From positions 19,050,994 through 19,114,993 of the forward strand of contig CM046869.1 of NCBI GenBank assembly GCA_025617745.1: a stretch of 64,000 nt of DNA. Direction: 5' to 3'. Positions 12,201 through 22,900 of this stretch are shown here, piece after piece. The notes under the pieces are model-generated. The model worked only from the letters and a program-made list of their open reading frames with translations, was not told the origin of the DNA and ran no database searches. Position 1 is the stretch's first letter. Each line of letters starts with the position of its first letter. The translations under genes and the position numbers were made by a program. This DNA is from Heliocidaris erythrogramma (lineage: Eukaryota; Echinodermata; Echinoidea; Camarodonta; Echinometridae).

Positions 12201-12818
12201 TCTTTATTATCAGTGGTGGTGGTGGTGGTGGTGGTGTAGTGATTATTTATTATTTTATTCAAAGAGAACTTTTAGTTAGAGGCAGCATTCTTGTTAGTAC
12301 TTACCACTCCTGGGGCCTCTTGCATAAAAAGCTGTCCTTAAATGCAACTCCAAAAAGTAATCAAGCTGGTTGTTTGAGAATGAAGTAAAATTATGTTTCT
12401 ACTTTTGCGTAAATGTAACTTTTAATGCAAGAGTCCCATACGCCAAGATTTGATTTTACCACAGGTGGAAACATTCATGATTTCATGTAGTAAATCTAGC
12501 TTTTGTGTTCATTTGTTTCCAGAGGTTACCAGCTACGCAGAGACAGCTCAATATCTAAGGAAGGTCATTCATGATATAGGTCAAGAACTCAAATCCTCCG
12601 CCATAGCTATGCAAGTGAGACGAACCCATGATGGACCATTTAGTGTTGAGCATGCACTGCTCAAGAAACATTGGAAACTGAATCACGTAGCTGCAGCCAT
12701 TGAGGAATGCCGGCCGCTGGTGAGGCCGTCGGACCTTGTCCCGCTTAGTCAGGGTAGGGAGGCAGTTAAAGTGATGCAGGAGGTGGATCAGAGGTGGAAT
12801 CAAATTCACCTGGAGTGA
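9298..12818 (+). CDS. TRUB2: TRUB2-type mitochondrial pseudouridine synthase, 329 aa, 5 coding exons
   Basis: Coding exons 9298-9424, 10071-10283, 10715-10858, 11692-11901 and 12523-12818 join in frame, all introns in phase 1, to 329 aa (human TRUB2 is 331). The family converts uridine to pseudouridine; vertebrate TRUB2 acts in mitochondrial RNA granules on mt-mRNA. The N-terminus has the TruB block GLFAVYKPEGLSPQ. The catalytic motif is GLDTKACGVMVL, with the nucleophile Asp at about residue 106. QEAYELAVRGLLHPVGRTNP and the C-terminal AIAMQVRRTHDGPFSVEHAL also fit TRUB2. The ATG at 9298 gives an N-terminus of the right length; an acceptor ending at 9235 suggests this exon also holds 5' UTR, with a non-coding first exon upstream. 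The first intron appears to use a GC donor (GAAG|GCAAGT), needed to restore phase and the LLEELNS junction. The last eleven codons lie in a tandem repeat. Confidence 0.92.
10299..10556. repeat. Polypurine tract in TRUB2 intron 2
   Basis: Long stretches of A and G on the plus strand (GGAGGA, GAAGGA, GGGGAAG words), with one mixed interruption near 10430-10500. Part of it repeats with a ~24-bp period (GGAAATGGGGAAGGAGCAGGAGAA-like units near 10345-10400). Mirror-symmetric purine tracts of this kind can form triplex DNA. It is not coding, although both strands give long ORFs. Confidence 0.8.
11945..12235. repeat. Dispersed repeat and (GGT)n run in TRUB2 intron 4
   Basis: The segment from about 11945 to 12200 has the word order TTTGACAAGACATTCATTTACG, AATGGGTACCTG and ATATGCGCTAAACAAG, resembling SINE-like repeats of marine invertebrates. 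A short GGT run follows at 12214-12235. Confidence 0.4.
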
Positions 12819-13290
12819 CCGGACATTATATCTGTGGTTTGATGCAGGCTTGGAGATCAACCAGGGAACCTACCACTTTACATCCTATTCCAAGGGACTA
12901 GGAAGACAAGGTTGGATGGATGGATCAGAGAGGGAATCATATTTACCAGGATTGACTGACTGGACACCATCCCTGGGGTTTGACGTCAAACTTATGCAGG
13001 TTTGGAGATTCACCAGGGAACCTACATGTACATGTACCACTTGAAATATCTTTTGTAGGGAGTACGAGGACAAGGTTGAATGGATTGATCAGAGATGGAA
13101 TCGTATTCACCAGGATTGACCTACAGGACACTATCAGTGGGGTTTGATATAAAGCCAATACATGGTTGAAGGTCAACCAGGGATTTACCACCTGATGTGG
13201 TATCCAAGACAAGGTTGAATGCATTACCAAAAGACTGGTATTCATCTGATCGGATCAGGAATGTTGGTTTGTATATCAACCTGGGTTTCC
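12780..13290 (+). repeat. Degenerate tandem repeat spanning the TRUB2 stop codon, about 4 copies of 135-165 bp
   Basis: The words TGGATCAGAGGTGGAATC (12784), TGGATCAGAGAGGGAATC (12921) and TTGATCAGAGATGGAATC (13085) open three copies. Each is followed by a TTCACC/TTTACC word and TGA, then by GGAGATCAACCAGGGAACCT or a variant (12851, 13001, 13168) and ACAAGG. A fourth, poorer copy follows near 13221. Copy 1 includes the last TRUB2 codons and the stop, so either the gene end was the source of the repeat or a repeat was taken into the gene. Confidence 0.75.
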
Positions 13291-13299
13291 AACAAAGCA

Positions 13300-14230
13300 T
13301 GTGCATGCTGTAGAGCGGAGTAACTAGGGTACTTATGGCTGGAAGTCCTATCCAAGTGTTTGGAAGGATGATTGCATAACCTCCAATACCTCCAATAACA
13401 TTTACCAAGAGGGGTTATTGGTCAAATATGTTGAAGCCCACTAAAGTTTGGGGTTTTAAATGCCAGCCTACATGTAGGATGCAAAAAAACACAGTGAATG
13501 GTTGGAGGGAGCTTCTGAATAATTATTGATCATATAGTTTAGCACGATCTATGAAATTGTTGAAAAGAAATCATGGAGACGTGTGACTAATGCAATATTT
13601 TTGTGTCTCTTTGCTTCTGACAAAATCTTAAAGATATTTTTTTAATGAAACTGATGCGGAAAATGTCTTTTATATTTAGTATTGAATATTAAGCTCAAAT
13701 CCTGTCTGATGCTGTGAGAATTTGATATTTCATACTAGACTATTAAAGAATTAAGATTAAAATTAATAATTAAGATTCTCATTCATTTCAGTGATGCGCA
13801 TCAATTACACTAGGTTTATTAACCCATTGTCTACTGGAACCAAGTGGTCCCTGTATTAACCCTTTCGTGACAAGAATCATACACGGGCAAAATTGATCAC
13901 ATTTCATTATTCAAATTGGCAACAAAATATTTTTCTTTTAGTGGTACATGATTCTAATAAGGTGTATGTCTTTGAAAACAAAATACATGGTTGAGAATTT
14001 TGATTAAAAGTTGAAAAAATTGCCAATTTTGATGAAAAACATTGATTTTGAACCTCTCAATGTGTTGCCAATTTAAGGATTTCACAGCTTATTCTCCTTT
14101 TCAAATTTCCTGGCATCAAACGCAAATATGGTCATGCAATAAAAATGGACATAGTTTGTGTAGAAATTTTTGCTCCTTCTACTCATGCATCCGGTATATT
14201 TTTACAGCTGTGAATCAAATGTTATTGAGC
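13300..14230. other. Non-coding; TRUB2 3' flank
   Basis: AT-rich, with no exon seen. TTAACCCATTGTCTACTGGAACC near 13818 recurs, reworded, near 24580 and 34585 and marks a dispersed repeat. Confidence 0.4.
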
Positions 14231-15000
14231 CAAACCACAAAATGTGGTCAATTGTCTTGAAAGGGGGAATGAAAGGCAACAGACATTATCCTGTAATCAT
14301 GTAGATAATTGTCAGCCACTTACAAATATCTTGAAATTTCTCCAATTTGTTTATTTAAGAAGGAGAACAGAGTCTCAAAAGATTGCAGTTTCCTTGCTAG
14401 ACATTATCCCATGGGGGCTGCCATTTTCTTTACAAAATAATGTCAGAGCAGTGCTATTTGTGAGATACCAACTGACCTGTATACTAGCTACGATAACCCT
14501 CATGATCACCTGTGGAATAAATGCTTTTATCCTGTCATAAAACCTACATGTATTTGAGTCAAGATATCTGGTTCAGCTGTGTTATAGGTGGGGCAGTTTC
14601 TTTTGTTAAGCAGGATTTGGCATGCACAAGTTGTTGCTTGGTCAGAGAAAGGTTTGTCAATTCTTCAAAGAGATGACAAGGACCTACATACAACTGCTCC
14701 TAGATATCACCTGTGCGAGATGCTGGGGGTACCAAGATGGCTGCCATTTTGCTTTGGTGGCTTTAGTTGTACAATAGCTATTCATTGTGCAACATCATAT
14801 CCATTGTGTACAGGTAAATGGACATCACTATTTTTCAAAATGGCAGCCCCATGGAATAATATCTAGCAAGGAATGTGCAAACTTTAGAGACATTTTTCTC
14901 CTTGCTGAGTAATCAAGTAGGAGTGTTTTCAAGATATTTTGAACAGGCTGACAATTTTCCACATGATTATCGGCTAAAGTTTGTTGAGTTTCATTCTCCT
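14231..15000. repeat. Long foldback element, ~770 bp
   Basis: The left arm (about 14231-14440) and right arm (about 14840-15000) are inverted copies. ATAATCATGTAGATAATTGT on the left matches, as reverse complement, ATAATCATGTGGAAAATTGT on the right, and CCATGGGGGCTGCCATTTTC pairs with AAAATGGCAGCCCCATGG. There is no transposase. It abuts the next element at 15001 with no gap. Confidence 0.75.
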
Positions 15001-16612
15001 TTAACCCTAAAAGGGCCGGGATATTTCGGCTATGCCACAGCCGGGGGGGGGGGGGGGTGGAATCGGGGTGGAATCCACCCCCCCTGATATCTCGACCGTC
15101 GACCGCGCGGAAAATCGGCACGCACGTCGTCCACAACGTAATCTACAAAACTGTATAGTTAAATGCTCCGAAAAATTAATTGTGCAAATTTATGCATGAA
15201 ATCAAAATTTTGCTCTAAATCATTAAAGGAGAATTAACACTAGAATATAAATGTACTTATGTTCAAAGGTGTAATATATTCTTAATCATTGACCTGTATC
15301 ACTTTAGAAATAAAATCAGAAAAGGGTTTAAATCAAGACATTCTAGCACACGGTATCATCTGCTAACACTTCATGGGGGCTGCCATTTTCTTGATGACAT
15401 GGAGTTGTACATGAACCATTGGAGACCGTTCCGGTCAGGAAGATATTTTTAATCCACGAGCTAAATTGCTTCTATTCATTATAAAAAAGTCCCTTATATG
15501 ATTGGAAATACATAACAGGTGTATACATTTATTTTAAAATTTGAAATTTATAGATTTCTTTTTAAATTCTCCGGTTTCGCTAACTACAAATCGATTTCTT
15601 GGTCTTGCCTGGCAGAGCAGAACATAATTTATACAACGCGCATTCTGACTTATGAAGTCCATTATCTCAAAGCAGGTGAATGCATAGTTTGTCACTATTG
15701 ACGCTCGGGAAAGTCATCATACATAAATTTGAATTAATTCGCTCCGTCACGTACGTCATAGTATCAAGAAAATAGATTGATATTTAGTAAAATCGTAATT
15801 TTCAAAGAAATTTTAGAATATATGTATATATCTGTTAAATATTTCAAATCTCAATGGAATTTTGTATCAGGAAGAAAGACAATTTTGCATTCGGATTAAA
15901 AATATTTTTATGTACACATCAAGAAAATGGCAGCCCCCTGGTATCGCTAGCAGACGATAAATCTTGCTGATAAAATCCTGATTTATACCCATCTCGTATA
16001 TTTTAATGCAAAAATACGTAGGGCAACAAGAAGGAATAGATTACATCTTTGAATATGAGCATATTTATATTTTAAGGATAATTCCCCTTTAAATAAAGCT
16101 TAAAATATGCTAATTTTTGGTCTAGACACTCTTTCCACTATTCTTAGCAAATATACTTGAAAAAACTTCGGTATCAAAATTGATTTCTTATGTATTTTAT
16201 TGTATTTAGAATTTATGTATTTCTTGGTTTTTTATTGTTTTTTGGATGAAATTTGTCGGGGACACTTTCACGAACATAAACAGCCTAAAATAAATTAATT
16301 TCAATCTGCAAATGTAAAAATATTCATAGATTTCTAAATTTTGGCTGAAAACACATTTTGTATTGAAATTATACATGAAATCACGTTTTTGAGCAATTTC
16401 CGGTCTGACGTGCATGTACGAAATGTTGCGTAAATTCCGAACCGCATGCCCGGACATCGCGAATTTGGTCTCAAAAGATGCGTGAGATTCGAAAGAAAAA
16501 AGTCATGAAACGCCGCGGCGACTGCTTTGTGCGTTGCGGACATATCGCGAGAAACGTCTAGGGGGGTGTGGATTTCACCCCCCCCCCCCCCCCCCGGCCC
16601 TTTTAGGGTTAA
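15001..16612. mobile_element. TTAA-bounded TIR element with a second element inside
   Basis: The ends are TTAACCCTAAAAGGGCCGGG and its near-perfect inverse CCGGCCCTTTTAGGGTTAA. Internal sequence near the ends (G-rich, then GGTGGAATCCACCCC against GGGGTGTGGATTTCACCCC) is also inverted. TTAA at both borders fits piggyBac-like insertion, but no transposase is seen. Another foldback element occupies 15223-16092. Confidence 0.75.
15223..16092. mobile_element. Nested foldback element, TTAAAGG ends
   Basis: It begins TTAAAGGAGAATTAACAC and ends GGATAATTCCCCTTTAA. The arms carry CATGGGGGCTGCCATTTTC (about 15373) against AGAAAATGGCAGCCCCCTG (about 15925). It sits wholly inside the 15001-16612 element. 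The GGGGGCTGCCATTTTC word is shared with the 14231-15000 element, so the two are relatives. Confidence 0.7.
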
Positions 16613-17330
16613 ATGAGAGCATTCAGCACCAATTGCTCGACCACAGGAAAGGTATATGGTGGTCAATGTATATCAAAATTTTGAGCATAAATCAAGCACT
16701 CCAAATATATGATTAGAATTATATGCTACCATAGAAAATTTCAGAGAAAATAACGGATTTTTAAAAAGACAGTAGTAAACAAATGAGAAACCAAAATAAA
16801 ATGGACAAAAAAGAAAGTCAAATGTAATTTTCAATAATTCTCATGCATAAAGTTGGGTAAATTAATAATGTTTGGTATCATAAGAAATGGTAAAAGATTT
16901 TCCACAAGTTTTGTACACAACATTATGTGAAATAATAGATGGTTAATGAAGTGCAGACATTTGAAAAGTAAGATAAATTTTGAAGAGAGCTAAACCCCTT
17001 GGCACAGTAATGAGCAAGTGCAAGGTATTGGGCCATTTTATGTCATACAAGGTATTGTCTATTAAAATGTGAACATAAATCTTCACCAACTGTGCTACTT
17101 AGTATTTATCATCATATTTGCTACGATCCAAGCTCTACGAGGGCTAAATACTCATCTTAGGTGTGGTCAGCTATTTATAGGACAAAATAGCTTACAAGTA
17201 CTCCCATATATGAACCTTATATGTGATGTACATGTACATGTATCCTATGCTTGAGTTGATCCAGAGTTAGCCTTATATAACCATAATAAATACAACATTT
17301 TCACGCAGTTGTTAACTTCTTTGTGAAAAT
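16613..17330. other. Non-coding intergenic sequence
   Basis: AT-rich, with no exon or clear repeat boundary seen. It lies between convergent TRUB2 (plus) and the oxidase-activator gene (minus). Confidence 0.4.
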
Positions 17331-18912
17331 TCATTTTATTGCAGTTCCCAATGTTCACAACTATCAATAAATAAAATCATTTTGAATTACAATAATACAG
17401 TACCTAATTGTTTAGCATAAAATGCAGCCTACAACACACATGTACATACATTATATAAATGACTTTTGTGAAATGTACTTCATTTTTTTTTTCAAGAGAA
17501 AGTTACATGGTGACTGTAAAACAAAACAAAATTTTGCAAGTTTCTCAAGCTATACAAATATGTTAAAATGAAATATGGGTGCAAAAGGTGATAACCCTTT
17601 TTTCTACAAACAAATCCAAATACTTATGACTTAAAAGAAGGGAAAACAAGAGTAAACATATATTACAAAGATACACAAATAGTTTATATACCTACATGTA
17701 CGTTTATTAAATTAAGATGGGAACAATTTTGTTCATAAAGCAAACAAAATATAAAACACTAAATGGTGATGTTTGTGTTGTCAAATAAATAATAGACAGA
17801 TGATTCACATAGTATATATGAAATCCTCTAGCAAAATATATAACGATGTACTTTTATGGAAGAATGAGCATGTATATTATCATGTTGATTTGGCATTTAT
17901 CAAAAATTACAAGAGATGGTATTTTATACATGATGAGGAAACACAAGGCCACGCAATATATGTACATCCTGAATCAATAAAAATGTTCACACACCACTAA
18001 CAACATGTAAACAATCTATGCACAACACAATGTCAGAAACAAAGCAATGCCACAAAGACAGGTAAAACAGGTACTGCATAAAATAGCATCTTTAAAAATA
18101 AAAACAGACAATTATAAAATTTATTTTGACAATTTGAGCACATACAGTAATAGAGATTGAGGTTCTCATCTGGACTTGTACTATCTATGGAATCCTGAAA
18201 ATAGAGAATTTCATTCTGTCATCTCTACAATAATAATATCATTTGTGAAAGCTGTACATCACATTTATATTTAAAAGTATGCTTTGCACCACTTGCATCA
18301 TATAAAAAAGAGGAAAATATGCACCCTCTATTTCGTATAAAAGATAAAATTTTAACCACAAATATATCAATTTACAATTCAATTTCTTGATAATGATGAC
18401 AGTGAGCACTGGTTCAAAGATATCCCGACAATTAGAACAATAAGTAAAGAGATTATCATCTTCATCATAAAATGCTCATTTTGAACATGGAAAAATATCT
18501 AAGCACTTCTGAAGTACATGTTGTGGTAGTTCATCACATAGTCACTTATGTTGTGACAGCATATGACTGCTCCCTTACCATGGTAAACAGTGGAATCTTG
18601 TTATAATGAGCTATGCTATCACAAGGCACCTGATTAAACGTAATCATGCAAGTCCCATTTCCATTCTATTTTAATGTTTTGTAGCAATGATATAGTGAGA
18701 TGCCTGATGAAGCAAAGAAATTTCAATGGGCCCTGAAAAAGCTCGTCTTGACAAGGTCCCACTGTACCTGCAAAAACTCTGACTCCCTAATAGTTTCTCA
18801 ATACAAAAAGACAATACATAGCTGCAAGCAGAAGCACCATACTGTGTGGCAATGAAGACGAATCTGCTCTAAAGGACGACGTTTGAAAGACTACGGTCTC
18901 CTCTTCACTGAA
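17331..18912 (-). other. Probable 3' UTR and 3' flank of the oxidase-activator gene
   Basis: This is the sequence downstream of the stop codon at 18913. On the minus strand AATAAA-type words occur at several places, including 17335-17340 and 17364-17374. I cannot tell which is used, so the UTR end is not fixed. No conserved ORF is present. Confidence 0.35.
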
Positions 18913-19967
18913 CTACACCCCAGGCTTGCTGAAGTCTTTGACGCAGGTCCTGGGTACACGGCCTTTGCGACCTTTCACCTCTACTTCCAACCAATCGCCA
19001 GCTGCGGGTGTTAGAAAGATGAGACAAAACTGGAAGATTAGTATATCTTGTTGTCATAATGATTTTATGTTCTGTGGGCACCATTTTCAAGAGTCCCTTT
19101 TTGTGACATCACAGACATATAATAGTCCAACATTCAACAATAATGACGAACAGTATTCATAAAGGGATGTCGTGTTCCTTCTGAATCAATTAATGATAAA
19201 CATAAAGCTAATGGTCTTGATTTCTGAAAACTAAAAAATCAGAAATTTCCGAACATCACTTTTAAAAATAATATTTGACATAGTGACTCAACACTTACTC
19301 CAAGACATATTTACAGTCTTCAACTTTAAGATCTGCAAATCTAGAACTTGATATGAAGTGGTAGTATATAAAAGAATCGAATCGACATTTTTGCACACCT
19401 ACAGAAGTACGGTAAAACATTGTTGTATACAAACTCCTGGGAAATTTCTTTGTTAAACGAAACCTTGTTAGATTGTACTGTACATGTATATGTTTTAAGT
19501 GCTTTATAATCCAGAATATTATTATTATAAAATCATTCCTATTATCATCATCATTATTATCATAACATCAGGGCTAAAAAACACTAGAATACAAAAAAGT
19601 GAGAGCAGCAAAACTACTTTGGTAGTTTTTTTATAGCAGTGTTTCCTAGAACAAGGTTCTACTGCATTTCTTTCAGCACTAAACAAGAATTTCATATTTC
19701 AACTGACAAGGCCAACAGGTTCAACATACCTTCTCCTGTGATGGTGATCAGATCACCCTCCGATACAGACACCTCTCCTTCTACATCAGTCTGGTGAGCG
19801 GCTATGACGAGGGCTGTCTTCCGCTTGCCTGGCTGGTTCGGCCCTGGACCTTTACCCACACGCTGCTTGAGCTCTGACTTGAAAGCCACGATGGGTGGCT
19901 GATTTCCAGCCACATTGGGCTTGTTTGCGGTCGCAGGCTTAGGTCTTTCTGTTGGGGCTGGTTTTTG
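18913..19967 (-). CDS. Last two exons of the oxidase activator: C-terminal SH3 domain
   Basis: Exon 19967-19730 ends GGAGAAG|GTATGT and exon 19001-18913 begins after CACCCGCAG; joining restores phase 1. The SH3 core reads ALVIAAHQTDVEGEVSVSEG, DLITITGEGAGDWLEVEV, then KGRKGRVPRTCVKDF and a short tail to TAG at 18915-18913. The acidic SEGD, the ligand-binding Trp of DWLEV and the GRVP proline are present. The usual ALYDY aromatic pair is replaced (ALVIAAH) and the terminal Tyr of PxxYV is Cys, so ligand binding may be altered. In p67phox the C-terminal SH3 binds the p47phox tail; whether this one does so is unknown. The region before the SH3 is basic. Confidence 0.8.
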
Positions 19968-22900
19968 CTGCAAGATTAGTTAACAGTATTTAAATCTATG
20001 AAATTCTCACAGAAATATGTTAAGTCACCATAAAATCTTTCCTTTACTTTATATTTTGAATTAAAAACTATAAAGACTTACAGTCTTGAAAGACTGATTA
20101 CAAAATGAAATGAATGCGGTGCATAGTAGATTCTTTATATTTCACAATTTTGATGATTGTTTTGCAAAAACTAAGTGCATAATGTCTACAGAATCAATGT
20201 CAAGTCTGGACACAGATTGATCAATGAAGACAATGCAAATTTAGCTTGACCGTATCATTGCGCATCAGGACACAAGGATTTCTGTCAATATCCCACCAAT
20301 GTGGATGTGCCGACTAAATAATGATAAAGTATATTTCTCTCAGAATCTAACAAAATTTACACTGAAAATTCAGTAAAACATATAAATTACACATGTATTT
20401 TCACCAAACAAACTGTACAGAGAACATAACAAGCTGATTGATTAGAAAACAAAGATGAGTAAATCAAGCTGGCAGTTCAGAACAACAGATCAACAAGTCC
20501 CAATCATGTATCGTCATGCTGGTGTTTCGAAAAGTTTACTAGGTAAAGAAAACATTATCTGCATGATTTAGAAAAACCTTTAGCCAGTTCCTCTCATTAT
20601 CCATTCTTATTTTATACCAAAACTGACAATTACAGACATTTGACAAGAGTTGTTACCTCTTTCTGCACTGTGACAGCAGCAGCTTTCCTCACAACAGGTG
20701 GGCTGTCTGACACAATCTTGACCAGCTTGGCCTTGTTACCAGCAGGCTTTCCACCATTAGACACTACATGGTTGTTGAACTGCTTGCGTGGAGGAACAGG
20801 CAATGGCCCTTTCTGTGGGGGAGGTGGAGGCGGTAGTTCTGGCAGTCCAGGGCTGGATGACCTCCTTCCTGGATTTAGGAGCTTGTTTGCATTTGAAGGT
20901 GGTGGTGGAACGGGTCTATCTTGAAAGATGTTGCCACTTCCAGGCTTTGGCCTTGGCGGAAGCTCAGGTTCTCCTGTACTGGACCCAGGGGTAAGTGGTA
21001 CTGGTTTTGTCTGAAGACTATCGGCGGAGGGTTGCCTGATGGGAGAACCAGGCATAGGTCTGGGAGGCAGTTCTGGCATTGATTGGATTGGTTTTGGAGG
21101 AGGTGGTCTTGATGGCAAGTCATCTGGAGGGCCTCCTGTTGGTAATGCAGGAATGGGTCTGTTAGGTAAATCAAACGAGTTAGTCTTCATAACAGGAATC
21201 CCAGGTAACTTGCGTCCTGCATTTGGGGAAGGCGGGACTGGTCTATTGCTTAGGTCACTCGTTCTTGTTGCAGTTGGTAAGGGCCTGGGGGGTAAGTCTG
21301 GTTCATCTTTCCCAGGAGGTGGGGGCACTTGTCTATTACGAAGTTCTGGTGAAGCAGTGCCAGGTCTAGGTGGAACAGGCCTATCAGCAAGGGATAATTG
21401 TCCACTCTGATTATCAGAATTGCTAGGTGCTTGTGGCAATGGCCTCTGAGGTAGCTCAGGGGTACTAGACTTTTGGGGAGGGCCAGGTAATGGTCTATGT
21501 GGAGGAGGAGGGCTGCTTCGGTTTGGTGTCGGCAGAGGTCTGCCAGGTGGAAGATCTTCATTCTGTTCTAAGACAGGCCTTTGTGGCAGCGGGCTGGCTG
21601 GGACTGGACTGCTACGAGACGGTGCTGGCAATGGTCTAATTGGTGGACCATCACCAGTTTTCTCTGGGACAGGCCTCTGAGGAAGTGGTCTATCAGGGGC
21701 TGGGCTCAAACGAGTTGGTGAAGGCAACGAACGATTTGGTGGTAACTCAGAGCTATTTTTTCTTCCAGGACTCACAGGAAGCGGTCTATCAGGAACAGGA
21801 CTTAATCGAGTTGGTGAAGGTAGAGGACGACTTGGTGGTGCCTCAGAACTGTTCTTCTTCCCAGGACTTACAGGAAGCGGTCTATCAGGGACTGGGCTTA
21901 GACGAGCATGTGGAGATATTGAAAGATTAGATGATAGCTCAGAACTGATCATTCTCCCAGGCAGAGGTCTTTGAGGGACAGGACTACTGGGTGGCGGTGT
22001 CTGCGGCAGTGCTCTGTCAGTGTTGAACCCTCCAGAATGAGATGGTGGAGCCCTGTTTGGTGGCTTGGAACTCTGCAAAGACTCAACTGTCACAACAGGC
22101 ATCTTCCATGGAGCTTGAGTATCCGGTAGACTAGGTTTTGGCTGTTGTGTCTTGCTGATTGGAACTGGCAGGGCTTTAGAGTGCGCAGATGATGGTGTCG
22201 GTGTTCTACTTCTTGGACTTAATGCTGGTACACCAAGAGAGCTGGATGTCTTGGTAGGTGGAGGAGTCGAGGAGCCCTGCGATGAAACAAAGACCATAAA
22301 AAAGAAATGTTGACTATGCTGAAATCATATTTTCAGTAATTCTTTAAAGGGAAAGTCTATCCAGGTATTCAGTTGATTTCAATAAAAGCAGAAAATGAGA
22401 GAAACAGATTAGTGAAAGTTTGAGCAAAATCCAACAAGAAATAAGAAAGTTATGAATTTTTGAAGTTGTAATCAATCAAACACAAATTGGCAACTGTACG
22501 TGACTTATCTTGCGAGCTGCTCTCCCATTTCTTCTGTAGAGGAAATTTCATAAATATTCATTTTCTTAGTTATTGGTGAAGGCATACACTTATCTCATAC
22601 AGGTTTTCTGTAAAAACATGTGCAATTATTATATCTAGGTTTCATGTATGATTGAATATTTTATTGACAAGAAGTGGAAATTTATGATTTTTTTTTTAGT
22701 ACAGGGCAAATGGGAGAGGAGCTAACATAAGATACGCCATGGAGTTGCCAATTTGTTTTTGATTAATTACAACTTCAAAAATTCACAACTTTCTTATTTC
22801 TTATTGGATTTTGCTCAAACTTTCATTGATCTGTGTCTTTAATTTAATTCTCATTCATTTAAAACCAACTTGATATCTGAGAGGACTTAAGGTTTTAAAG

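Noticed and set aside
20640-21930. Plus-strand Gly-rich ORFs and an alternative minus-strand frame opposite the proline exon
   Set aside because: Antisense and frame shadows of a highly biased coding repeat.
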